Shown: positions 27,702 through 36,438 of the stretch, piece by piece
How the letters are laid out: the number at the start of each line of letters is the position of its first letter
Position numbering within the stretch: position 1 is the first letter of the stretch
DNA from: a bacterium
Lineage (GTDB): Bacteria; Chloroflexota; Dormibacteria; UBA8260; Bog-877
Direction of reading: 5' to 3'
NCBI GenBank assembly: GCA_021817185.1
Contig: JAKAVU010000001.1
Location: forward strand, 1 to 46,014
DNA length: 46,014 bases
Translations under genes and position numbers: made by a program
The notes under the pieces: model-generated
What the model saw: only the letters and a program-made list of their open reading frames with translations
Told to the model about the DNA's origin: nothing
The model's database searches: none

Positions 27702-28375
27702 GACGAGTCCGAGACCAGCCCGCCTTGGTCCATCCGCAGGGTCCGCTGGAAACGGGCGGCGACCTCGGGGCTGTGGGTGGCCACCAGCACCGCCGTCTGG
27801 CCACCGCCCGAGAGCAGCGCATCCACCACGGCTGCGCCACTTTCGGGGTCCAGGTCGCCGGTAGGCTCGTCCGCTATCAGCAGCAAGGGATCGGAAGCCA
27901 GGGCACGAGCGATCGCCACCCTCTGCTGCTCCCCGCCGGAGAGCTGGTGTGGATAGTTGGCCTGCCTGGGGCCGAGGCCGAACCTGTCCAGGAGGGCCTG
28001 GGCCCGCGGGCGCCGAAATTCGCGCCTAACGCCTGCGTACATGAGGGCCTCAGCCACGTTCTCCAGGGCGGTGAGGCGCTGCAGCAGGTTGAAGCTCTGG
28101 AAGACGAACCCGATCCGCTGTCCGCGCAGTCGCGAGATTGCCCCATCGGAGAAGTGCCTCACATCCCGCCCCTCAATGAGGACCGTGCCCGCCGAGGGAC
28201 GCTCCAGGGTACCCGCAACGGCCAAGAGCGTCGACTTGCCTGAACCCGACTTCCCAACCACCGCCACCCGCTCCCCCGGGGCCACTGAGAAGCTCACTTC
28301 CGAGAGGGCCGTCACCCCCCCGCCTCCTCGGAAGATCTTCGAGACCCCCTGGAACTCCACGAGCCACTCGGTCAT
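27698..28375 (-). CDS. MacB-like ABC exporter ATPase
   Basis: The 225-residue ATPase has Walker A VGKSGSGKST, Q-loop FVFQSFNLL, the signature LSGGEQQR, Walker B LLIADEPTG with D-loop DLD and switch His in ATHSPEVA. The LolD/MacB subfamily pattern is clear. It overlaps the permease and the membrane-fusion gene by 4 bases each, so the three are made together. It powers the exporter from the cytoplasm. Confidence 0.95.
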   Translation of the reverse strand: MTEWLVEFQGVSKIFRGGGGVTALSEVSFSVAPGERVAVVGKSGSGKSTLLAVAGTLERPSAGTVLIEGRDVRHFSDGAISRLRGQRIGFVFQSFNLLQRLTALENVAEALMYAGVRREFRRPRAQALLDRFGLGPRQANYPHQLSGGEQQRVAIARALASDPLLLIADEPTGDLDPESGAAVVDALLSGGGQTAVLVATHSPEVAARFQRTLRMDQGGLVSDSS

Positions 28376-29439
28376 GACGCAGCCTCGATGGGCATGCCCG
28401 CGTAGAGGCTGGCACCGCTGACCTGGGCCAGGGCGTCGAGGTTGTCCAGGGCACCCACGGTCACGCCGATGTAGCGGTTCCTACCTCCTGGCAAGCGCTC
28501 CTCCAAGGCGTACCCACCTTGGATAGTGGCGACCAGAGCGGCGATTGGAACGATGTAGGCGCTGCGCAGGACCTGCACGTCGAAGACCACGAAGACGGAC
28601 TGAGCCGTCAGCGGCAGGTTGGCAGGAGGATTGCTTAGGGCTACCGTGATCTGGACGTTGCCTCCCGTGCTGGCCGCCACCGAAGTCACCTTGCCAGCCA
28701 ACACCGTCGAAGGTGCCGAGAGTCGGACCGAGGCTTGGGTGCCAGGCTCGATGCCGGCGGCTTGCCCTGAGGGAAGCTGGACACTTACCAACGGGGTACC
28801 GAGGTCGAGCGTCACGACTGTCCCGCCCGCAGCCACCGACTGCCCCAAACCTGCGTTGACCGCGGACACGAACACTGGTCCCGGTTCGAACAGCACGTTC
28901 CCCTGGCTGATCGTGTCTCCAGTGGGCAAGCCTTCTGCCCTGTTGAAGGCGCGCACAGCCTGCTCATCCGCGAAGTTGAAGTCTCCGTTGGCCGTGAGAC
29001 CGTAGGCTTGGCCGTACCCTAGCTTGATGAGATCCTGCTCGAGCTCGACTACGTCCGGCCCCGGAGACATGCCGGGAGTGAACGACCGATAGACCGGCGT
29101 AGAGCCGTACAGGAGCACCACCGGCTCGTTGTCCAGCCGGTACAGCACCTGCCCTTGGCTGATTGTCGATCCTAGCGTAGGCAACTCAGTGACCACGCCT
29201 GCGGACTGGCTGGCAAATGCCAGCGGCGCCACAGAGCCCGCAAGAGTAGCCCCAGCGGTGACCTTCACTATCAGGGTACCGCGGCGCACATGGACCACGG
29301 ACAGGCCCGAAGAGGGCGCTCCAGATGAACGGGAGGGATGATCGGCGATCGCAACCGCAACAGCGCTTGCTGCGATAGCCAGTACCGCCCCAACCAGCAC
29401 GGCCAAGAAGCGCCAACTACTCCTCACACCGTGACCCAA
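28372..29439 (-). CDS. Exporter accessory protein, MacA/HlyD-like with peptidoglycan-binding domain
   Basis: The 355-residue protein has an N-terminal anchor (FLAVLVGAVLAIAASAVAVA), biotinyl-lipoyl-like halves (VTELPTLGSTISQGQVLYRL; FVSAVNAGLGQSVAAGGTVV) and between them a peptidoglycan-binding helix domain (DVVELEQDLIKLGYG, FNFADEQAVRAFNRAEGL). This arrangement is typical of accessory proteins of actinobacterial MacAB-like exporters. It precedes and overlaps the ATPase gene by 4 bases. Confidence 0.9.
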   Translation of the reverse strand: MGHGVRSSWRFLAVLVGAVLAIAASAVAVAIADHPSRSSGAPSSGLSVVHVRRGTLIVKVTAGATLAGSVAPLAFASQSAGVVTELPTLGSTISQGQVLYRLDNEPVVLLYGSTPVYRSFTPGMSPGPDVVELEQDLIKLGYGQAYGLTANGDFNFADEQAVRAFNRAEGLPTGDTISQGNVLFEPGPVFVSAVNAGLGQSVAAGGTVVTLDLGTPLVSVQLPSGQAAGIEPGTQASVRLSAPSTVLAGKVTSVAASTGGNVQITVALSNPPANLPLTAQSVFVVFDVQVLRSAYIVPIAALVATIQGGYALEERLPGGRNRYIGVTVGALDNLDALAQVSGASLYAGMPIEAAS

Positions 29440-29874
29440 AACACATCCCGTTCACTGCGTCCTTGCCGTTGTCCAAGCGCCCGGGCCACGTATTCTCCGC
29501 GAACGCTTGCACCGCACATGTGCAGCGACGCCGTGGCGTTCGCAATACATGCAACGGTGCGGAGGGACATCGTACTGACGAGTTTGCCGTCACGGAACTG
29601 ATAGGACCGCGTGGATGCATGCGCAGGACTGCGGTGGTGCCCGCTGTCGCTTGCAACAAACCGTTGACTGGTGATGTTTGTTCACCCAGTTCCAACTGTC
29701 TCACGAGAACTCGGCCATGGTCTGCATTCAATTGGGAAAGGCATGCCAGGACGTAGCGCGAGGCCGACGCTGCGGTCACCAACATACCCGCTGGCCCGGG
29801 ACGTCCCGCTGCCAGTCCCCTTACACCAGTGCGGCAGGTCCACCAGTACCTTCCTCCCAAGTTGACTGCGGTCA
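29440..29874. other. Intergenic region upstream of the exporter operon
   Basis: About 435 bases, apparently less GC-rich than its neighbours. It contains the palindrome GCACATGTGC near 29514-29523 and a spaced inverted repeat GAACGC...GCGTTC around it; these could be a regulator site for the exporter operon that starts at 29439. Frames crossing it have no ribosome-binding site or recognisable protein, so I call no gene. Confidence 0.4.
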
Positions 29875-30366
29875 CTAAGCCAACGGCCCGCACGCCGTCC
29901 GTGCGGGCTCGAATCCCGGAGTAGCGGGGCCCACGTTCGGCCCGTAGACTATCTCATAGCCTCCGTTCGGAAGCAACTTATAGGTATTCGGGAAGCCGTG
30001 ACTTTGCATGCACTTACTCGTGGCAACCAGCCTCTGCTCGAATGCACTTGAAGGCGGCGGAGCCGGGGGAGCATACGCGCTACACTCCCGTATCACTGCG
30101 GGGCTTGCGTCCGGCTTCCGGGCTCCATGCGGCGAATATGGGTCGTAGCCAGCAGGCACCGACACCCGGTGTGCGCGAAGGCAACTGTCCCAGTTTGGCC
30201 AAGATGCCACCACGTGCGTGGAATGGGTTCCGGGCGAGGACTTAGCCACGCTTGGGAACTCAGGACTTGACCCACAGGAAGCTAGAAGAGGCAGGAAACA
30301 CAGGGCCGCAAGTGCCATGGCCCCCACGTGTGCCCCGTGGGTTGTCGGTCGCGCAAAGTGAAACAT
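29875..30366 (-). CDS. 'CMxxHG' lipoprotein linked to the exporter
   Basis: The 163-residue product starts FHFARPTTHGAHVGAMAL... with a lipobox at LLASC, then two Cys-containing segments: PNWDSCLRAHRVSVP and a late VATSKCMQSHGFPNTY. The 'xxCMxxHGxPN' motif is the hallmark of small actinobacterial lipoproteins that sit beside MacAB-like exporters with peptidoglycan-binding accessory proteins, as here. Its role is unknown, perhaps substrate capture outside the cell. Start at ATG 30366 is set by the signal peptide; a longer frame exists. Confidence 0.75.
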   Translation of the reverse strand: MFHFARPTTHGAHVGAMALAALCFLPLLASCGSSPEFPSVAKSSPGTHSTHVVASWPNWDSCLRAHRVSVPAGYDPYSPHGARKPDASPAVIRECSAYAPPAPPPSSAFEQRLVATSKCMQSHGFPNTYKLLPNGGYEIVYGPNVGPATPGFEPARTACGPLA

Positions 30367-30504
30367 CCGAACTCCGAAGCGCTGGCCGCGACTGATCGAT
30401 AACGTCCCGTGTAGCGCCGGAAAGGGGCGTCTACGAGCCTGTCCCCGCCTAGCGGAGAGCTGCCCTCGCGTCACTGGCTGGCGCGGTGAGCGACCGCCCT
30501 TGCG

Positions 30505-30975
30505 CTACTCAGTCTCCCATCCGGAAGCACACGCCACGCCACCTCCGGGACGATCAACTTGGCAGCTACTCCAGTTGTCGCTAGTCCCCTGATTGTGGGG
30601 CGGGTAGTACTCGCCATTGTAATAGAGAACATAGCCAGGAGGCGAGGTGATCGGATCTGTATAGTTTGAGTTGAGGAAGCCTTGGACCGAGACTGATTGG
30701 TTGTCGCAGACTCCACCGCTGTAGCTGCCGTAATAGTATTGCCACCAATAGCCGTTTGTATTCATGTAAGGATTGGGCCATTGGAACCCGATGGTCACAT
30801 CAGAGCAGAGTTGGTTGTCGCCGTTAATGTTGGCACTGTAAATGCTGCCATACACATCGTGCAGAGAGAGCTGCTGTCCGTCTGTGCCCGCAAGGGCAAC
30901 TTGCGGCAGCGCAAACAGGACGACGAGCGCGCAGCCGAGTGCCGCAGCGACCGGAGCGAGCTTGCTGGGGCTCAT
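30505..30975 (-). CDS. Secreted Tyr/Asn-rich protein, possible exporter cargo
   Basis: The 156-residue protein has a clear Sec signal (KLAPVAAALGCALVVLFALP, cleavage after VALA), then a mature part rich in Tyr, Asn, Gly and Ser (TNGYWWQYYYGSYSGG) with four cysteines. CAGGAG lies 7 bases before the ATG. Composition is unlike the neighbours and the DNA looks less GC-rich, suggesting recent transfer. It lies upstream of the lipoprotein and exporter on the same strand, but its Sec signal makes it independent of that exporter. No family recognised; a small secreted bacteriocin-like or surface protein is possible. Confidence 0.7.
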   Translation of the reverse strand: MSPSKLAPVAAALGCALVVLFALPQVALAGTDGQQLSLHDVYGSIYSANINGDNQLCSDVTIGFQWPNPYMNTNGYWWQYYYGSYSGGVCDNQSVSVQGFLNSNYTDPITSPPGYVLYYNGEYYPPHNQGTSDNWSSCQVDRPGGGVACASGWETE

Positions 30976-31370
30976 GGCATTACTCCTGGTGAAGATCCGC
31001 TCGGGTGGCGGGCGCGCCTCGGTGGCGGTTCATATCACACCCGAACCGTGGCCGTCAAGGGGGGCCGAGCCGCTGTCGTGGCTGGAGGAGCGACTGGAAA
31101 GTGGGGCTCTTCCGGAAATTGAGTGGGTAGCACAGCGAACGGCTGCTCGGTGGGCGTGACCCCACCCGTTGCCCAGGGGGCGTGTTCGGGTAGCGGGTCC
31201 AGACGACTGCTTCGGGTAGTGGCGTGACCTCGCTGCGATCTCAGCAGCAGCCCGCTCCGCCGTCACTCCTGACGGCCTTGTCTGCTCTCGTCAGCCCGTA
31301 GCCTCCGGGCAGCAGCCGGGCCAGACCCGCCCCGGAACTCTGACTCGACCCGCGCCCGCCCCCATAGCCC
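30976..31370. other. Intergenic region with short repeats
   Basis: About 395 bases. TTCGGGTAG occurs at 31185 and 31211 (26-base period) and GGCGTGACC occurs twice nearby. A rightward frame 30974-31159 (61 residues) begins on the start codon of the secreted protein but has no ribosome-binding site. I see no other gene. Confidence 0.35.
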
Positions 31371-32401
31371 CTACGGCTGGTACCAGGAGAGGGTGACGGT
31401 GAGCGACTCGGCGGTGTCGGGCGAGCCGCCACCGTTTCCCAGGCCCTGCCAGGACTGGTCCACGCCGCACGTCTCGTAGGTGGACGTGAGGGTCACGGAC
31501 CCGCTCGTGTGGATCTCGTCGAGGACCAACAGGAACTGGGACGTGCCGGCGCGCCGGATCGCCCGGATAATCGTCCCTGGCTCCGCCGTTATCCGGGGGA
31601 GAGCGCCGCTGACGCGGTGAACGTCGCAGTCGGGGCCGACCCGCCCGGGCAGGCGGCGGCCCCGCCCCCGGTTATGGTGGACAGCTGCTCGCTGACGCTG
31701 CCCGACGCGCTCGTCGTGGGCGTGAGGGCCGTGGTCATGCTCTGCATGCTGCCCGGGCAGCCGTAGGAGCCCGTGATGGCTCCATTGAGCGTCATCGTGG
31801 CCGGGGGGGAGCCGGACACATACTCCCACGTCGCCTCGATGTTCAGATACCACACTTCGACGCCGCCGCTGCCAATCGGATTTGTCGCCGAGCCCGGCGT
31901 GCCCTGGATGTTCACGGCATAGCTCGGGGCCACCTGCGAAGCGGTGGTGACGGTGCCGTAGACGGGACCGGCCTGGCCGATGGTCACGATGCTCGCGTTC
32001 AACGGCGCTTCGTAGACCTGAATCGAAAGCGCGGTCGTCAACGTGGGCGGCGGTGGCGTGGCCACGGGTCGCGGCGTCGGCCAGGGCGTAGGAGCTGGAG
32101 CCGGCCGCGAGGGGGGCTCAGCAGCCACGGTCGTAGGCCGGAGCGTAGCGGCGGTGCTGGGCCGCGCAGTAGGGGCAGCCGAGGGCGACGGGGTGGGGGT
32201 GCTCTTGACTGCCACGGCGCCGGGCCTCACCTGGCTCGGGCGGGGCAGGCTGCCCATGATCTGCGTGCTGGCCACGGCGGCAGGGCGGTCATTGCGGCCA
32301 GGGGTAGTGGCTGCCAAGTAGCCGATCACCACCAGGAGCGAGCTGAGCGTGCCTGCGAGGATCGCCGTGGCGATCACCGCTCCGCGACGGCTGGTGTTCA
32401 T
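31371..32401 (-). pseudogene. Secreted Pro/Thr-rich protein gene disrupted near its 3' end
   Basis: From ATG 32401 (excellent AAGGAGGTGA just upstream) the frame encodes a signal/anchor (GAVIATAILAGTLSSLLVVI), a long Pro/Thr/Ala-rich linker and a beta-rich domain, then stops at 31589 after TASAALSPG. A second frame downstream continues with the natural-looking end of the same domain (SVTLTSTYETCGVDQSW ... ESLTVTLSWYQP, stop 31371). Between them lies a short stretch homologous to an AAA+ ATPase gene. I read this as an insertion and frameshift in a surface protein gene, leaving a 270-residue truncated product. Confidence 0.6.
31512..31587 (-). other. Fragment of a Lon-like AAA+ ATPase gene inside the secreted-protein gene
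   Basis: Read on the reverse strand this block encodes EPGTIIRAIRRAGTSQFLLV then LDEI, matching EPGVIIRAIRRTGTARLVVV then LDEI of the AAA+ gene at 40343 (residues 223-246). The DNA is about 70% identical by eye over 75-80 bases (for example a shared ATCCGGGCGATCCGGCG and CTCGACGAGAT). It spans the Walker B region only and is flanked by surface-protein sequence on both sides. Confidence 0.7.
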
Positions 32402-32465
32402 CTGCTCACCTCCTTGGCTTTCGCTGGAGCGTCTCATCCGTGGGCGAACCGGGAAATGGCCCACG

Positions 32466-32852
32466 TCAGGCCGCCCAAGACAGCCGCCAAGCGTCGAGGT
32501 CGCCCGGGAGTGACCACGGCCAGGTGCCCGAGCTGGCGGCCCGTGCCCCCCGCCCTTCGCCGTAGCCAGAGCGAAGGACTTCCAGCTCGTCGTCGGCGTC
32601 GAGGCGCTCGCGGGTCCAGCCGTCGGTGCTGGGGTTCATGGCCACCTGGAGGCGCACCAAGGGGTCCGGGTGGTGGCTCAGCACGGCCAGCTCGAACGCG
32701 GGAGTGGCCGGATCGCCCGCCTGCTCGCGGTCGAGGTCCCTCCACGGACGGGTCGGGGCCAGCGGTCGGCGGCCCCAGGATCTCCGCGCCCCGGCCAGGG
32801 CCGCGCCTGCCCCAAGGGCCAGGAGGGCGAGCGGCGCGAATAGCGAGCTCAT
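32466..32852 (-). CDS. Small membrane-anchored protein behind the relaxase
   Basis: The 128-residue protein begins with a helix (SSLFAPLALLALGAGAALAG) and ends in a soluble part with a HEAT/LRV-like unit: LAVLSHHPDPLVRLQVAMN followed by PSTDGWTRERLDADDELEVL, which matches the 'La.hp.p.VR..vA.Np.t....L..L..D....V' pattern of variant leucine-rich repeats. The ATG is one base after the relaxase stop, so translation is coupled. A role with the relaxase is plausible by position. Confidence 0.6.
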   Translation of the reverse strand: MSSLFAPLALLALGAGAALAGARRSWGRRPLAPTRPWRDLDREQAGDPATPAFELAVLSHHPDPLVRLQVAMNPSTDGWTRERLDADDELEVLRSGYGEGRGARAASSGTWPWSLPGDLDAWRLSWAA

Positions 32853-32853
32853 C

Positions 32854-35800
32854 TCAGGGTCGCGGCCCCCGTGTCCGCTGCATGCCGTGCGACTGGTGCT
32901 GCTGGCGGTGCTCGTCGTACTCGTAGTCCGCCTTGCGCCGCTGTGCCTCCTCCGTCTCGGCGGCCTGTTCCTGGCGCGCCTGCTCCGCATCAGCGGCGTG
33001 CTGGCGCTCCCGCGCCCACTGGGCCATCGCCTGGCTGTCCTCCACGGCCTCTTCGAGGATTGCGACCGCCGCCGGCCGGTCGCCCCGGTCGAGGGCGGCG
33101 ATCACCTCGCTGGCCAGCTCATTGCTCCGGTCTCGGGTGAGCCCGGCGAAGATGAGCTTCCACTGGTCGTTCGTTGACGGGGCCTGTTCTGCGGGCAGGT
33201 GGTGCTCGGGGTCCACGGGCCTTGGCCCGGCGAAGTAGATCCGGTTGTCCTCCCGTCCCCTGGTGAGCGCCACCTGGCCGAACTGGGAGCTTAGGGAGGA
33301 GCTGTCGGCCAGGACCAAGCCCACGTCGGCGGTCCTACCCTGCGCCTTGTTCACGGTCTCGGCGTACCCGTGGGCCGCGTACTTGGCGAGGTACCCGTGG
33401 TTCAGCTCCACAAGCTCCCCGTCGGGCCGCCGGACCGTGGCGATCTTCTTCTCCTTGTCGATCCCCTCGACCCGCACCAGGTCGGAGTTGTCGAGCCCGA
33501 GCTTGCGGTGGTTCTTGAGCACCTGCAAGGTGTCGCCGACGGCGACTTCCAGATCGCCGGCCTTCACGCCGTCGGCCTCCACGTCTCCCCGCTGGATCAG
33601 CTCCGACCGGATGACGGCGTTGAGGCTTAGGCGGTCCTTGTGGGTGTGGGCCATCAGGGCGACGCTCTGCCCGCTGTCCTTCGCGCTCAGGTAGTCCTGA
33701 GCCGCCTGCTTTATGAGGTCGGCCTTGGCGGCCCGGCTCTCCCCCTCGGCGTAGACGATGCGGCCGTGGCGGTCGTAGTCCTGGAGCGCGAAGCCGATCA
33801 ACCCACTGGCCGTCGGGGCGTCCTCACCCGTCCCCCTCGCCTTCTCCGCCGCCCACCTCTGGTATTCCTCAGGATTGGCGAGGCCCCACGCGCCCCGCCG
33901 CAAGCCCTCGATGGCCTCGCGCTCCCACGCCTCCACCTGCCGGCGGTTGTCCACCAGCTCGTAGGTCGGCGCGACCTTGGGCAGCTCCCGGAGCGGAGCG
34001 CCGGGCCCGATGGAGCCGAGCTGCTGGGGGTCGCCCACCAGCACCAGCTTGCCGCGGGCGGCCTTCACGTGGCGCTCCAGCGCCGCGAGATCCCTCAGAT
34101 CGACCACGGACACCTCGTCCACCAGTAGGACCACGCCCTGAGGAAGTGGGGTGGGGACCGGCATATCGGCCGTCCCCTCCACGCGCTGCCTGAGGTCGGC
34201 GATGGTCATCGCCCGCTTGGGGTCGAGCCCGACTCCCTCTCCCAGATCGTGGGCTCGCGCGGCCATCTGCGCGGTCGCGAGCACGGTGAAGCCGCTCGCC
34301 TCCCAAGCCTTGGTCGCAGGCAGGAGCGCGGTCGTCTTGCCGTACCCTGGAGGGGAGAGGGCCACGGCGACTCCGGCCCCGTCGGTGCAGAGGCCGGCCA
34401 CCATCGCCACCTGATCCTCCCCAAGCTCGGGGTGAGCGGCCAGCGCTGCGGCGAGGGCCTCCGGCCGGGCCAGCCCCACTCCGGCGAGCCTGCGCTCCTT
34501 GGCGATGGTGATCACCTGGCTTTCCAGCCGGATCACCTCCTTGGTGGTGAAGCACTCGGCCATCTCGTCGTTGAGCCGCACCGCGACCACGCGGCCGTCG
34601 TCGCGCCGGATCACGGTGCGGGCCGTCTGCTTCAAGGCGACGATCTGGACGGTCGCGCCGTGGGTCAGCTCCCTGGCCAGCTCCACGGCCCGCTCCACGG
34701 TCATGCCCATCCGAGCCCGGTTGGTGACTGCCTGGATGGCGTCCCCGAGCCCGAACACGTTCTGCTGCTCGGTCAGGTCCTGGGCGAGCTGGGCCGCCAG
34801 CTTGGGGGTCGGCGCGAGCTCGGCCTCGGGGGCCGCTCGCTGTTGGAGCGCCGCCGCCACGAGCGAAGGCCCCAACCCGATCTCCGCCGCGCGAGCCTGC
34901 CAGTCGGCGACAAGCTCGCTGGTGGCCAGCCCGGTCTCCTTGGCTCGGCGGGTCGCGTGGCCCGCCTGGTCACGGGCGCGGCTGGGGCCGGTCCCGACCT
35001 CCTCGATCAGCTTCTTGTGCTCCAGCGCCGCGTCGGCCTCGGCGGAGCGGCGGGAGAAGGCCTCGATCCAGTCCCGCCGCTCCAGCCCCCGGATCTCCGC
35101 CTGGCCGTTCACCGGCTCGGTCCACTCGATGTGATGGCCGAGGGCCGCGAGCTTCTGCACGGCCAGGCGGCGGAAGGCCGCCTGCTCCACGAACCCAGCC
35201 GTCCGCAGGTGCGAGTGCATGAGTGCCGAGTCGAGCGCGTTCCACTGGCCGTCCTCACCGTGGGCGAGGTTCGCGATGGTGACGTGGGTGTGCAGGTGCG
35301 GGTCGCCGCACGGGTCGCCCTCGCCCGGCCGGGTCGCCCGGTGCTGGAACCGGACGGCGATCACTCCCGTGGTCGGCACGTGGTGGATGGTGTCCGGGTA
35401 CGGATCGTTCTCCCCGCCGCTGGCGTGCCCCCGGCGGGCCACGGAGATTTGCGACTCCAGCCAGCCCAGCGCCTCGGTGATGGACTCCTTGTGGGCGGCC
35501 TCGATGGCCTCCCGGACCTCTGGGTCGGTGGTCAGGCCCCAGAGCAGGGACACCGACTTGGGGACGGTGACCAGGTGGTCGAAACCGGCGACCCGCTCCC
35601 CGCCGGGCTGGCCCTGGGTCAGCCGCTCGCCCGTGACCGGGTGGAGCCCGGCCATCAGCCGCTCGTACGCCTGCCGGTTCTCGTCCAGCGAGACCAGCCC
35701 GATCAGCCCGAGGTCTTGCACCGCTCCCTTGCCGATCCATCGGCCGGGGGCCTCGCCATGCTCCGAGTAGTACCCGAGGACGCGGCCGTTCATCTGGTCG

Positions 35801-36267
35801 CGGATCGCCACCATGGCCGCCTCCACGGGGCGGCCCTCGGCGTCCGTGAGACCCGCCAGCGTCTCCCCGGCGGTGATGGCCCGCAGCTCGCCCTTGGCCA
35901 GCACGGTGCCGTCGGCGAGCCGGTAGGCGGCCAGCCGCCTGCGGGTCAGGGTGACGCGCTGGGCGTCCTCTTTCTCGACCACGGTCTTGTCGGCCAGCCG
36001 GTACCCGGTGACGTGCCGCCCCTCCCGCAGGACCTCCACCTGGTCCAGCGCCACCTCTCGCCCGTCGGCCAGCCGAAGCCCGGCCACCTTCACCTGACGG
36101 CGGAGGGCGTGGACCTCGGACGCCTCCAGAGTGGTGCCGTCCGCCAGCTCGTAGGCGACGATGGTGGCCTCGGCCAGGCGTTGTACACCCAGCTCCCGCG
36201 CGGTGGCCCGGTCGGCCACGCAACGGAGGTAGTACGAGGGGTCCTTGATCACGGCGACGGTCCACAT
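32854..36267 (-). CDS. MobF-type conjugative relaxase-helicase with internal repeats
   Basis: The 1137-residue protein nicks and unwinds DNA for conjugation. It has N-terminal tyrosine pairs (Y12-Y13, then Y166-Y167 before SEHGEAPGRW), the strand FDHLVTVPKSVSLLWGL (229-245), the three-His motif HLHTH (324-328), and a RecD-like helicase with Walker A PPGYGKTT (639-646) and Walker B LLVDE (714-718). Between the two Tyr pairs lie four repeats of about 25 residues centred on LADG (about 36-136). The C terminus is a charged coiled coil. The relaxase faces an oriT-like intergenic region. Confidence 0.93.
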   Translation of the reverse strand: MWTVAVIKDPSYYLRCVADRATARELGVQRLAEATIVAYELADGTTLEASEVHALRRQVKVAGLRLADGREVALDQVEVLREGRHVTGYRLADKTVVEKEDAQRVTLTRRRLAAYRLADGTVLAKGELRAITAGETLAGLTDAEGRPVEAAMVAIRDQMNGRVLGYYSEHGEAPGRWIGKGAVQDLGLIGLVSLDENRQAYERLMAGLHPVTGERLTQGQPGGERVAGFDHLVTVPKSVSLLWGLTTDPEVREAIEAAHKESITEALGWLESQISVARRGHASGGENDPYPDTIHHVPTTGVIAVRFQHRATRPGEGDPCGDPHLHTHVTIANLAHGEDGQWNALDSALMHSHLRTAGFVEQAAFRRLAVQKLAALGHHIEWTEPVNGQAEIRGLERRDWIEAFSRRSAEADAALEHKKLIEEVGTGPSRARDQAGHATRRAKETGLATSELVADWQARAAEIGLGPSLVAAALQQRAAPEAELAPTPKLAAQLAQDLTEQQNVFGLGDAIQAVTNRARMGMTVERAVELARELTHGATVQIVALKQTARTVIRRDDGRVVAVRLNDEMAECFTTKEVIRLESQVITIAKERRLAGVGLARPEALAAALAAHPELGEDQVAMVAGLCTDGAGVAVALSPPGYGKTTALLPATKAWEASGFTVLATAQMAARAHDLGEGVGLDPKRAMTIADLRQRVEGTADMPVPTPLPQGVVLLVDEVSVVDLRDLAALERHVKAARGKLVLVGDPQQLGSIGPGAPLRELPKVAPTYELVDNRRQVEAWEREAIEGLRRGAWGLANPEEYQRWAAEKARGTGEDAPTASGLIGFALQDYDRHGRIVYAEGESRAAKADLIKQAAQDYLSAKDSGQSVALMAHTHKDRLSLNAVIRSELIQRGDVEADGVKAGDLEVAVGDTLQVLKNHRKLGLDNSDLVRVEGIDKEKKIATVRRPDGELVELNHGYLAKYAAHGYAETVNKAQGRTADVGLVLADSSSLSSQFGQVALTRGREDNRIYFAGPRPVDPEHHLPAEQAPSTNDQWKLIFAGLTRDRSNELASEVIAALDRGDRPAAVAILEEAVEDSQAMAQWARERQHAADAEQARQEQAAETEEAQRRKADYEYDEHRQQHQSHGMQRTRGPRP

Positions 36268-36438
36268 GAGCCGGAGTGTAACACACTCTGGCGGCGGACC
36301 CGCATCTTGATGCCAGTGTTCTGAGGGTAGCCGCGACCCGTGCACGAAAAAACAACCGGGGCATCTGTTCAACAGCCGGGCCACTGCCAGGAAGCGAGAG
36401 GCCAAGGCCGGGTAGCGGCTGTGCACAGGTGTTGTACG
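36268..36438. other. Candidate oriT / divergent control region
   Basis: This 171-base gap separates the relaxase from the divergent HNH gene. It has an inverted repeat CCGGAGTGT / ACACTCTGG with a 3-base centre (36271-36291), the palindrome CTGTTCAACAG (36365-36375), two GTGCAC sites (36340 and 36421) each preceded by GGGTAGC, and a run of As. MobF origins of transfer usually lie next to the relaxase gene with such inverted repeats. The nick site is not known. Confidence 0.5.

Noticed and set aside
29417..29893. Reverse frame of 158 codons upstream of the exporter
   Set aside because: No ribosome-binding site, no family pattern, odd composition, and it overlaps the start of the membrane-fusion gene; treated as intergenic.
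30974..31159. Rightward frame of 61 codons starting on the secreted-protein start codon
   Set aside because: No ribosome-binding site and no known family, although composition is coding-like; kept only as a note.
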